A stretch of DNA of 17,452 nucleotides. Source: Dirofilaria immitis. Taxonomy: Eukaryota > Nematoda > Chromadorea > Rhabditida > Onchocercidae. Within the stretch, counting starts at the first letter, position 1; every line of letters starts with the position of its first letter. The stretch lies in contig JAKNDB010000055.1 in NCBI GenBank assembly GCA_024305405.1, positions 1 through 17,452 on the forward strand. The letters are read 5' to 3'. Shown here in pieces: positions 9,438 through 17,452 of this stretch. Below the pieces are notes generated by a model, which was not told where the DNA came from, did no database searches, and worked only from the letters and a program-made list of their open reading frames with translations. Made by a program: the position numbers and the translations under genes.

Positions 9438-9653
9438 TTATGACCTTATCTTTTGCTTTTTGATGAACCTGTTTTCATCATTATTTTTCAAAGGCAAAGA
9501 TTTATGGATGCTACCAGTGATGGATTCTTCTTTGCTAGGATTAACTGCATTATTTGAAGTGCTGGGAATCAGTGAATAAAATTCGTTATACCTTTTTGTA
9601 GTAGTGTCAGAAGTGTAGACTAAATCGGAAGTTGTCAATAATACAAATATAAC
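9438..9653 (-). CDS. possible exon, hydrophilic Ser/Thr/Asn-rich segment, protein unknown
   Basis: The minus-strand frame is open from about 9653. It gives a short hydrophobic start (IFVLL), then about 66 residues rich in Ser, Thr, Asn and Lys (TTSDLVYTSDTTTKRYN, later NNDENRFIKKQKIRS), ending at a TAA around 9440. Codon use looks more like coding sequence than the flanks, and an AG just upstream could be a 3' splice site. There is no good ATG (the nearest start is TTG), and no partner exon or family was found. The plus strand is also open here (9394-9579), so the call is weak. If real, it resembles the end of a membrane segment followed by a disordered tail. Confidence 0.25.
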   Translation of the reverse strand, partial: VIFVLLTTSDLVYTSDTTTKRYNEFYSLIPSTSNNAVNPSKEESITGSIHKSLPLKNNDENRFIKKQKIRS

Positions 9654-9958
9654 TTAAATTATTTATTCATTTTTTGATCTAAGAAGAAGTTAGACAATTG
9701 ATGACATAAATTTTAAATAAATATGATGCTCGTGATTAAAGCGATATTTAAAATCAAGATTTTAACACATACAAATTATTTTTTACAATAGAAACTCTCG
9801 ATAGGTTGTTATTTTTATGACAGAATCTCTCGATAGTGAACTTACTGGGAAAGTGACCAATGTTTTTAGCAAATATAATCAGCGTTTCAGAATCCAATTT
9901 TTTCCTGTTTTTATACTTTGAGAACACTGTCTGCAATATTAATTTTTTTAAATATAAC
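9654..9958. other. noncoding stretch with a dispersed-repeat copy
   Basis: About 9665-9765 is a diverged copy of 1985-2105. Further on, CTCTCGATAG occurs twice, near 9796 and 9831. No gene is seen. Confidence 0.4.
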
Positions 9959-10022
9959 ATTAACTTTAAAAGATATATACCATTGCGAATCGAAACAATG
10001 GCAAATATCTTTTAAAGTTAAT
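9959..10022. repeat. near-perfect palindrome
   Basis: A 27-nt arm (9959-9985, starting ATTAACTTTAAAAGATAT) pairs with 9996-10022, with two mismatches and a 10-nt loop. Weaker pairing continues outward for about 25 nt on each side. The two overlapping ORFs on opposite strands here resemble each other only because of the palindrome. It may be a miniature transposon. Confidence 0.8.
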
Positions 10023-10711
10023 ATCACAGTGAAAAATATTATAGTTGATACTTCAGTAAAAAAATCTTTGAAAGTCATACATTTCAATATTTTTATAGCA
10101 AACATCTTATCAAAAAAGATTAAGAGTTCAATAAATAAGAATTGAAATTTATGAAATTTCGAAATTCCAGATAATTTATCCTAGAAAGCTAAAAATAGCT
10201 TATTTGAATTTATTAGATGAGCTCGCTGTTTAAAATGATATTGAAATGAAATTTATCGATTTTGAAAGGCGAAGATAGCAAAGAATTGTCAATCACTGGT
10301 ATTTCTTCTGAATATAGAATTTCTGACTAACTCAGAAGCGAAATTTGATGATATCAGTTCTTGCATTCTTTGAGAAATCGATGAATATTTGCAGTGATTT
10401 ATTACGAATGTTAATGAAAGAATTCATTAATTTTCTTGAAAGTTGTCATGGAAAAAATTAATATACATGCGGAGAATTTTTATGCAAATAATAAAAGCAT
10501 CGGATGGAATGATGAAACCAAGAAAGTTTCTATGCATATTCGTATTAAGCTTGAAAGATTATATCGGATGATTACCTGATCAAGAATAGTTTGACTAATC
10601 GAATAATTCACTCAACTGGCTAATTCTGCAAACTTTGCAACCTTCTCGAAAAGAGCTGATCATGTCTCTCTCTTTGCAGTGCTAATTCGTAATTCAAATG
10701 CAATTGATCAT
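10023..10711. other. AT-rich stretch with a repeat copy and one short ORF
   Basis: About 10180-10280 resembles the dispersed repeat at 1985-2105. A plus-strand ORF at 10448-10579 encodes 43 residues beginning MEKINIHAENFYANN. It has coding-like composition but no recognised domain. No firm gene. Confidence 0.35.
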
Positions 10712-10960
10712 ACTAGTAATTAATTCAATCATACCTTCAAGTATATTACAGTAGTTAAATATATATAATACTCTAGAGATAGCAGGTGCTGTTACTGTTC
10801 TGGCAGTAATTCTCTTTTAATCAATTACCTTGAAATATTACAGCAGTTAAACATAATAATTGAAGATAATTAATCAAAAAGAGAACACCTGTATGTAATT
10901 CATAGAGTATTATATTTAACTGCAGTAATACTTGAAGGTATGATTGAATAATTATTAGTA
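10712..10960. mobile_element. MITE-like palindromic element of about 250 bp
   Basis: The left arm (10723-10788, starting ATTCAATCATACCTTCAAGT and ending CAGGTG) is the imperfect reverse complement of 10886-10949. The match extends outward through ACTAGTAATTA and TAATTATTAGT. Inside, TTCTCTTTTAATCAATT pairs with AATTAATCAAAAAGAGAA, so the element can fold over most of its length. There is also a direct repeat of the CTTGAAATATTACAGCAGTTAAA type. It has no coding capacity. Confidence 0.75.
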
Positions 10961-11518
10961 ACAGCTTGCAATTATTAATTTTTATGGACTTTAGCTACGC
11001 CTTAAAACTGTACAACTAAGTGCTAGCAAATTAATAATGCGACGGCTAAACGCAATTCCAAGTAGCAGCAAAGGAAGAGATGATAGAAATCAGGATTTCT
11101 ATCCTAAAATTTTAAGATAATTTCATATGTATAGTTCAAAACACAGAAGCTTGAAGCTTCACATATCTTCATTTTCTATCAAATTTAACGCTATAACGAA
11201 TTTTTGCCATCCGAAATCCTCCTCAGCGATTTGGTGTATAAAGTTTACTGTTTTAAATTGGCAAATCAGTATAGCACACACGTTCATACAGCTTAGCGAC
11301 ATTTAATCAATTTAAATTGATTGTTATTTACAAGATGGAATAAATAAAAGGAGAATTGATGATAAAATGACATGAAACAACATATTCCATGTTCATTCAT
11401 TGTTTCTCAAATATCCAGCTTTCAACTTACAATTAGATATTGAAAGAATTGAGATTTTTTAAATGGTTTATGCACATTTAATAAATGCATTTTACAAAAA
11501 TTTTTTAGGTAATATTAT
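10961..11518. other. 3' flank of the phosphofructokinase gene
   Basis: No gene is seen. On the minus strand an ATTAAA (11482-11477), about 37 nt past the phosphofructokinase stop codon, could serve as its poly(A) signal; a canonical AATAAA was not found at that distance. Confidence 0.4.
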
Positions 11519-13982
11519 CTAGCCGTGTTTTGCAAGTATTCGTAATAGCGGTCGTAACTTCATCCACCATTGTTCCATTGGTAGACGATGAGCGAAATCC
11601 GCATCGTCTACTAATTCTTCAACTGGTGTCAGACAGACATGTTTACCAATTAGACCTTGCAGTGTTGCTGTACCAGGATGATAAAGATTTGTCTTCTTAT
11701 ATTCTTTCATTTGTCCAAGAAGATGAACAACCGCTCGAGCACCCATTTTTGCACCAAAAAGTCGATCAAACGGTGACGGATTACCACCCTGTTGAGTATG
11801 ACCCAATACATTTGTCCGAGTTGAGAAAATACCTTTGCCTTCTTCTGTAAATAATTGTCGAATAAATTCCGATGTATAATTTTCTGATGCTTTTTCATTA
11901 CGAACAATCAAATAACGTTGAGCTCCCGTTTGCATTTTTTCTGCAATAACACGTATATCATTAAGCAATTCATGTACGTCAAAAATTTCTTCATAAATAT
12001 AAGCTGCATCAGCACCGCTTGCCATCGCTGATAACGTAGCCAAGTAGCCACAATAGTTTCCCATAGTTTCAATGATGAAGACACGACGTTTAGAACCAGT
12101 TGCTGATTGCTTGATTTTATCAATCATTTTGCAAATTTCATTTAATGACGAATCAGCACCAAGAGTGAATCCAGTTCCTGGCACATTGTTATTAATGGTA
12201 GACGGTATGACACACATTGGAATTGGAATGGTGGAAATTTTTCGCGATTTTGAGCAAATATCAAGCATGTATGATAGGCATTAAACCACCAATTATAATT
12301 AAACTATGAATATTGAAACGTAGCAAATTCTTAGCCATTAATGGAAGCATATCATTATTTGGAAGGTTTCGTTGAGCACCAAGAAATGAACCTCCTTCTG
12401 CAGACCATAATGCTACATCGTTCCATTCCATTTTTCGAAACTGACCAGTAGCAAGGCCTTCATTGGAATTGTAGATGCAATATGGGATACATCCTTGAAG
12501 GATAGCCGTCCGGACGCAACTCATCACTGCCGCATTACAACCAGCGCATGGTGAGCCAACATTCATAATAGCAATATTGAAGCCTTCTGGTGGTGTTTCA
12601 TATTTACGGATTTTAGATAGAGTACGATACATTTCTACATTTCGTCGAAAAGTACGACCACGTAGTTTTAGAGCTGTTGCCCAATCTTTTATATCCATTG
12701 CTGTTTTGACAGCTTTCGTTCGTTCCACACATTTCATCAATGGAATTGTACCATTTGATTTCCATCAATGGAAACTACACAAGGTTCCGATTCTTCATTC
12801 ATTTCCATTAATGCTATAGTAGCTTCTGCTCCCATTCTACAGCCAAGCAATCGATCAAATACAGATGGGCTACCACCACGTTGAATATGGCCTAAAATTG
12901 TGACACGCGTGTCATATTTTAGCTTCTTCTTGATTACTTCCTGAATCATACTTGATGTTATCGCTGAACCATTATGATCAATGGCTCCTTCGGCAACTAT
13001 AACAATGTTGACACGATTTCCATCTTTACGCATTTGTTTCAGCTTTCTGCACAAAATATTATTCCAATGAGCAGGTGGTGGCCATTCGGGAATAAAGCAA
13101 AAATCGGCATCCAATGCCAATGAAGCGGCTAATGCTAGATAGCCACAGTTACGTCCCATCACCTGGAAAAGAATCCGGATTCATAAGAAAAAATATTTTA
13201 ATTTGTGTGTGTGTGTGTGTTTTTTTTTTTAATATAACTATTTGTTCAAATAAAAATTAAATATTTATGCAAATTACCTCAATGACGAAACACCGTTGAT
13301 GACTGTGAGCAGTTGAACGGACTGAATCAACGGCTTCCGTGATTCGATGTAATGCAGTATCAGTACCATAGTCATATCGGTACCACAGAAGTCAATATCA
13401 ATTGAACCGACGATTCCAACAATCTGGATTGATTTACATTTTTCTGCATCTTCTTTATAAATAGCTTTTGTATCTAATAATTCTTTACTAGTCCAGACCA
13501 TTCATTTCGAAATGTATTCGCACCTGTCAACGATCCATCACCACCAATACAAACTAGTGCCGTAATGCCATGTCGAATCAAATTCGCGGCTGCTTTCAAT
13601 CTCCCTGCTCGTTCACGAAAATCTTTGCAACGCGCTGAACCAATTACCGTACCACCTTTCTGAATAATATCCGAAACTGTCTCCCAGGTCGCTTCTGTGA
13701 TATATTTACCACCATCAACCATACCTTGATATCCCTCATGAATACAAAATACTCGTGCGCCCAGATATAAACCTACTCGAACGATTGCACGTACCGCACT
13801 ATTCATTCCTGGTGCGTCACCCCCGCTTGTGAACAAACCCATAATTCGACCTTTGTATTTCCTTTCTTTATAATAGATCCTTCATGACCGTCTATTGCCT
13901 TAATTTGAAACTCTATTTCAGAGTTAACATCGTTTGCAAGAACATCCGGCAGCTCACTGATCACTTCTTCAGTTTCAGTCAT
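11519..13982 (-). CDS. ATP-dependent 6-phosphofructokinase, two exons, six frame breaks
   Basis: This cytosolic enzyme phosphorylates fructose 6-phosphate to fructose 1,6-bisphosphate, the committed step of glycolysis. The product has the eukaryotic two-domain form. In the N-terminal, catalytic half I see GGDAPGMN (about 54-61), GGDGS (147-151), SIDID with the catalytic Asp at 196, MGR (238-240) and LGHIQRGG (about 326-333). The C-terminal, regulatory-type half starts near 430 and includes [22 protein letters not shown] and LGHTQQGG. The ATG at 13982 is chosen because its frame reads [19 protein letters not shown] without a stop up to the first break. One base is missing near 13859, 13485, 13368, 12746, 12284 and 12222, each compatible with a lost A or T in a short run. 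With these allowed for, the two exons give exactly 784 codons, close to the 780 of human muscle enzyme, and no other stop appears. The Asn normally between the two Asp of SIDND is Ile (ATT, 13396-13394). I favour a working gene with sequence errors over a pseudogene, but not firmly. Confidence 0.95.
13163..13277 (-). other. single intron of the phosphofructokinase gene
   Basis: The donor is GAG/GTAATT (GT at 13277-13276) and the acceptor TTTTCCAG (AG at 13164-13163). The intron lies between codons (phase 0), between the Glu and Val of the FVIEVMGR motif. It is 115 bp, with a TG dinucleotide run of about eight repeats and a ten-base T run at 13204-13230. No other intron interrupts the 2.35 kb of coding sequence. 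Confidence 0.92.
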
Positions 13983-14606
13983 TAAATAAATTTTGCTGTT
14001 GTCTCGTCAATTTAAGACTCAACAACTCAGCACAATAAGAATTTACAGTTTCAATTTCTACAAAATTAAATCAAACTCGGAAGATAATGCTTTATATAGC
14101 TTATATCCAAACAAAAAATTTGAATATGGATATCATTTACTTCGAATTTTAAGTCATTTTTAAATTTATAAACGTCATTCTCTGAATATTTAGATTATAA
14201 ATTTTTAATGCAAAATTTTTTAATTTAAAAATCATTTCGAAATGGACTGAAATATATGGAAATTTATTTGTTTCAAAAATTTTGATTTATGCGTAATTGT
14301 ATGAAAGCAACACAATGAATAATATTTTTAGAAATGTAAATTTTAATAATCCTCTAATTCGATTGCAACATATTGATCTTTTCCAATAACCTAATTAAAG
14401 TAAAGCTTAAGAAGAAATGGGAGGAATCATGGTTTATGAAACATTAAGGAATTATAAATTGTATCGCAACATTCAACAAAAAAAAATATTATGGCATGTT
14501 ACACAGTAAGATATTGTTAAACTAATACACTGAGAGAACTAAAAATGATAAGGAAGAAGGAAGGAGATAAGAAGTCAATTATGCAAAAGCCTTGCTTAAA
14601 ACTAAC
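13983..14606. other. gap between phosphofructokinase start and ABCA remnant
   Basis: I searched the minus strand for the exon that should follow the ABCA donor at 14606 (GGNKRKLS-like signature, then Walker B) and found nothing. The stretch must hold the 5' flank of the phosphofructokinase, but no promoter element can be named. No consensus TTTCAG trans-splice acceptor lies close to its ATG. Confidence 0.5.
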
Positions 14607-14795
14607 CTATATATTTTAATGAGATTATTCTTATATCTGTCAAATTCAACAGTATGAATCATCATTAAATCAGTTGTTTGAGTAACGTCATATTCTCTGA
14701 TTCTACGTAACCGTGCAAACATCCGAATGTTTCCTGATCAGTCATTTCATCGATAATTGTATCAAACTATGGACAATATCCGATGTAACCATATG
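14607..14795 (-). pseudogene. ABCA exon: Q-loop to just before the signature
   Basis: After a TTTTAAAG acceptor the exon reads YGYIGYCP, then TAG where the family has the Q-loop Gln, then FDTIIDEMTDQET. One base is then missing near 14726, and it continues RMFARLRRIREYDVTQTTD and ends NNLIKIY plus the first two bases of a Ser codon at an AG/GTTAGT donor (GT at 14606-14605). The family pattern is CPQFDALxxxxTGRETLRMFARLRG up to TYSGG, so the match is specific to ABCA. Confidence 0.85.
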
Positions 14796-14989
14796 CTTTA
14801 AAAGAAGGATAAAAAAACATGATTTAATTTTTTGTAAAAGAACTATGGCAAGATTTTTGAAAATCAATAAAAATATTGTGATAATTTTAGGCCTGAAAAC
14901 GTGAAGTGATACGGTGACTTACAGTAAGAACGAATAAACAATCATTCATCGCGCAATATTTTTTACCATTAACTTTGAAAAAAAATAAT

Positions 14990-15104
14990 ACACACTTCTC
15001 TCCAATGAGTTCGCATATTAAATCCGTATAGCATCACCCCCACAGCTCTTACCTGCATCAGTTAACACCTGAAATATTATTGTCTTACCAGATTCATTTA
15101 CACC
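14990..15104 (-). pseudogene. ABCA exon: Walker A
   Basis: GVNESGKT (15104-15081) is a Walker A motif; ABCA proteins usually have GVNGAGKT. It is followed by IIFQVLTDAGKSCGGDAIR, then after a frame change FNMRTHWREV, matching the ABCA stretch from FxMLTG to GDA and the following turn. The upstream side reads TTTTTTG with no AG, so the 3' splice site seems lost. A strong-looking GTAAGA at about 15053 falls inside the coding match and is probably not the true donor. Confidence 0.85.
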
Positions 15105-15391
15105 AAAAAATTTCAAATTTCAATTTTCAATTCAATTTTACTTGACATTGCAAAAAAATCTCTACCTTCACTTTTCGAGAAATAGATTTAAAAATATTTT
15201 TATAAAAGTGAAATCTAATTTAAAACCGCGAAGGAAGTATCATAAATATATAGATTTTCTTAAGTAATCTTAGATTATCAACTCTTGCTATAACAACAAT
15301 TTAATGACAAATAATCAATCTTCTCCTAACCCAATATCTATCCTGAAAAAATATGAAGTTCTATATGAATGGAAATAAATTATATATAAAT

Positions 15392-15580
15392 TAATAAACC
15401 AAACATTCGCCCTTTGCAACATGAAAATTAATCTTTCGACAGCATTCAGATTTCCATACTACTTCTCGAGATCACGCACGATCACCAAAGCATTACTGTT
15501 CTCCATTTTATGTATTTTTCTTTCTTTATCACCATATCATTGTCTTTATTACACATTTGAAAAGTTTCTGCATTAGCCAT
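15392..15580 (-). pseudogene. ABCA exon: start of the nucleotide-binding domain
   Basis: It follows a TTTTCTTGCAG acceptor (AG at 15582-15581). It opens MANAETFQMCNKDNDMVIKK and, after one lost base near 15507, continues NSNALVIVRDLEK, a TAG, YGNLNAVE, one lost base near 15435, then INFHVAKGEC and one lost base near 15402 before GLL. This matches the ABCA pattern (VRDLxKxYG.L.AV..I.F.V..GECFGLLG) leading into Walker A. No GT donor is seen at the expected end. Confidence 0.85.
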
Positions 15581-16749
15581 CTGCAAGAAAACGAACAATT
15601 TTCTCGTCGTTTCAAAAATTTTCTAATTTCGCTCTTTAAAATTTTAAAAATTTCCAAGGTTTCAAAACTTCATTTTTATTATAATTGAAAGCCATCACCA
15701 TCTTATTCATTGAATAGGATTAAAACGAAACAATTTTAAAGTTATCACTGAATTATCACGTTTAATATAAAAATGATAACCTTTATCATTCCCGTTAATA
15801 ATTAATTATTTATAAAAACTTGAAGTTTTACACTTAAAAAATAGGGACTAATGTCATAGGCGAAAGAAATGAAAAACGAATGGATTAAAAAAATGAACAA
15901 ATCCCAAAATCAATTAATTAAAAAATCGAGCCTTGTTATATCACCAGAAACTAAAAAGAAATTAATTAAACAATAATTAACTAGCCTTATTATTCATTAT
16001 AGCATCCCTTCGTTAACAACGTTTAATAATTCCAATCTAGAAATGCAATTTGTTTGTTGAGATTTTGCAAAAATATTATTTATTGAATTTGGAATTTTAA
16101 GCATTCCAGAAAAGCGTTCGATTATATTGCTTACTTTATCATTAATCAAAATTAAAATCTAAGCTAAATTAAATAATATAGTTGAAATGATAAAGAAAAA
16201 TGCATAAATTAAAATGATAACAGCCATAATGTTTATTTTATTTATTCATTTATTTTTTCCTTCAACTCATGATCGTTATTGTCTTAGTCATTTTTAATTC
16301 AAATATAATATATATCAGTTCATAATCTTTATTATTATTTTGTTTTGCCTTACTCTCTTTTTCTGTCAATTTTCCCACAAAAGTTTCATATGCTTTTTAA
16401 ATTGTATTTAGTGAATATCTGTTGATAAAATGCTTCATTCTTTGTTTAACTATCACAAACTTAATTTTTATTAAATTGAATTAGTAATTTAATTAATTAT
16501 AGTTGCATTGGAAATGATAGAGCGTTTCATTCGAATACTAAATGAAATAAAATAGGATACAATATATTTTTGCATATTTCATGAGAAACTACGATCAATT
16601 AGGATCTAATTTCTTCGCTTTTTGTTTCTTCATATTCCATTTTTCAATTTTTCATTCTATCATTCCTTCTGCCATTTTCTCTCATTTCCTCGATTATTTT
16701 ACATCGATCATAAATCTATCGAAATATAAAATTTTGTTAATCATTGCTG
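15581..16749. other. presumed intron space of the ABCA remnant
   Basis: Transmembrane exons expected between the two recognised exons were not found with confidence. A minus-strand frame at about 16140-15995 (containing IIERFSGMLKIPNS) is open for about 48 codons and might be coding, but I cannot place it in the transporter. The 69-codon plus-strand ORF at 16581-16790 overlaps the transmembrane exon and is judged a shadow. Confidence 0.35.
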
Positions 16750-16985
16750 CCATAACATTCTTTAACGATCTTACGACTTTCCTCAATTGAACAATCAAAT
16801 ATTTGACATGCACCTTGCGTATGCTCATTTGTATAAGCCTTTGAAAAACAAAGACTTAAATTATAAGTGGGAAATAGCAGTGACCAAATAATCGAAAGGT
16901 TATTTGCCGTATCATTGACGGATACTTTTCCAGGAATCGAAACAGCAACTGCAGTGATTGTGTCTATTTTGACAGAATGGTGATA
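16750..16985 (-). pseudogene. probable ABCA transmembrane-domain exon
   Basis: The frame reads AVAVSIPGKVSVNDTANN, a hydrophobic segment with LSIIWSLLFPTYNLSLCF, then SKAYTNEHTQGACQIFDC and SIEESRKIVKECYGSND before TAA near 16743. An LFP.Y.LS motif in a transmembrane helix, followed by a short Cys-containing loop, fits the last part of an ABCA transmembrane domain. Position and strand agree with the nucleotide-binding exons downstream. Exon ends are uncertain: CACTGCAG could be the acceptor, and GTAAGAT near 16766 a donor. No break is seen inside. Confidence 0.6.
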
Positions 16986-17396
16986 AAAGGAAATGAAATG
17001 AATTGATAAGAAGTTAAAAATTATATATATTCATCATGATATCTATCTTTGATATAACAACTATTAACGCCTGTTATGAGAAATATTTCTTTAAAAAATT
17101 TCAGTGATTTTTCAAGAAAAAGTTCACAATTTCATCCCAATGTATCATTTAATGGTTTTTCCCTTTTTCGGGCAAAACAAAAAAATTATATTAACAGATT
17201 GCTTATCAAAAATATTTTTATTTAGATAACAGATTGCTTATCATAAAATTATCACTAGCATATTAAAGCATATTAAATGTTGAAATCAATCGATCACACT
17301 TTTTCATTTATTCCATTTTTATGAGCAAAAAGAGCAAATTAATAGAATTGAATAATTTTGTTAAATTCATCAAGTTTTCAAAAATAATAACAAAAC
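16986..17396. other. AT-rich stretch with a 17-bp direct repeat
   Basis: TAACAGATTGCTTATCA occurs at 17192-17208 and again at 17227-17243, a period of 35. No gene is seen; it is probably intron if the transporter continues to the right edge. Confidence 0.5.
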
Positions 17397-17452
17397 CTGT
17401 GTAGACTTATAAACACACATAAAAGCATTTCCATTGGTTGATGATTTGAAGA
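17397..17452 (-). CDS. possible upstream exon end at the window edge
   Basis: The minus strand from the right edge reads SSNHQPMEMLLCVFISLH, then a CACAG/GTTTTG donor (GT at 17396-17395). The hydrophobic run and its position suggest another transmembrane exon of the ABCA remnant. At 18 codons this is a suggestion only. Confidence 0.25.

Larger units (their letters stand above)
14607..16985 (-). pseudogene. ABC transporter subfamily A, truncated and decayed
   Basis: ABCA proteins are large membrane transporters, mostly of lipids, with two transmembrane domains and two nucleotide-binding domains. Here, read on the minus strand, I see in order a transmembrane-type exon (16985-16750), the start of a nucleotide-binding domain (15580-15392), Walker A (15104-14990) and the Q-loop region (14795-14607). 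Decay is clear: TAG at 15461-15459, TAG in place of the Q-loop Gln at 14769-14767, single-base losses near 15507, 15435, 15402 and 14726, a further frame change near 15023, and poor or missing splice sites around the Walker A exon. The donor at 14606 splits the Ser codon just before the signature motif, but no signature or Walker B exon follows before the phosphofructokinase, so the copy is truncated. Retained introns show it is not a processed copy. Whether this is the first or second nucleotide-binding domain cannot be told. Confidence 0.8.

Noticed and set aside
9911..10145. Similar ORFs on both strands suggesting a small protein family
   Set aside because: The similarity comes from the palindrome at 9959-10022.
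3631..11271. Shared 17-mer AATTGGCAAATCAGTAT near 3633 and 11255
   Set aside because: The match does not extend into the flanks; it may be a remnant of a repeat or chance.
11707..12123. Two further minus-strand ORFs (66 and 71 codons) in the second exon
   Set aside because: They are other frames of the same exon; the conserved frame runs through them without a break.
11530..12819. Plus-strand ORFs of 70-106 codons across the phosphofructokinase
   Set aside because: They lie opposite strongly conserved phosphofructokinase coding sequence and show no domain of their own.
15040..15056. GTAAGA as the true end of the Walker A exon
   Set aside because: The ABCA match (GGDA, then the THWREV stretch) continues past it, so it is probably coding.
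1..17452. tRNA genes, CRISPR array, bacterial-type operons
   Set aside because: No tRNA-like arm with a TTCGA loop in context, no spaced repeats of CRISPR form, and introns show a eukaryotic genome.

Overview
The window is a strongly AT-rich stretch of a metazoan nuclear genome. Four things point to a nematode: TTTCAG-type 3' splice sites, short AT-rich introns, a metazoan two-domain phosphofructokinase, and an ABCA-type transporter. This is an inference; I could not identify the species, and no RNA gene or organelle marker settles it. Genes are sparse, and most coding traces are broken.

Layout, left to right. (1) 1-268, minus: the end of an exon with a 15-residue repeat. (2) About 1250-1460 and 5752-5945: two arms of an inverted repeat about 4.3 kb apart. 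They enclose a three-copy array of about 400 bp units (2240-3412) and a decayed C2H2 zinc-finger gene (3999-5490, plus). One finger of that gene has been tandemly amplified in 83/84-bp units, including copies that carry a stop. (3) 5891-7016, minus: three exons of a decayed coiled-coil gene, whose 3' end is the right arm of the inverted repeat. (4) 7-11 kb: no secure gene, but a seven-copy 40-bp minisatellite, three palindromic MITE-like elements (one of them lies at 6.4 kb) and a diverged dispersed repeat. (5) 11519-13982, minus: a full-length ATP-dependent 6-phosphofructokinase with one intron. It is interrupted by six one-base losses; allowing for them gives exactly 784 codons. (6) 14607 to the right edge, minus: exon remnants of an ABCA-family transporter (transmembrane exon, start of the nucleotide-binding domain, Walker A, Q-loop region). 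The exon that should carry the ABC signature is absent before the phosphofructokinase.

Two patterns cross the window. First, nearly every frame break that can be resolved is a one-base loss, usually in a short A or T run. This points to homopolymer under-calling in the assembly, so the phosphofructokinase may well be intact in the organism. Second, the zinc-finger, coiled-coil and ABCA copies also carry real-looking nonsense and missense changes that are mostly transitions, several at CpG (CGA to TGA). These three look like true pseudogenes. I see no sign that the genes work together; the one clearly conserved function is glycolysis.
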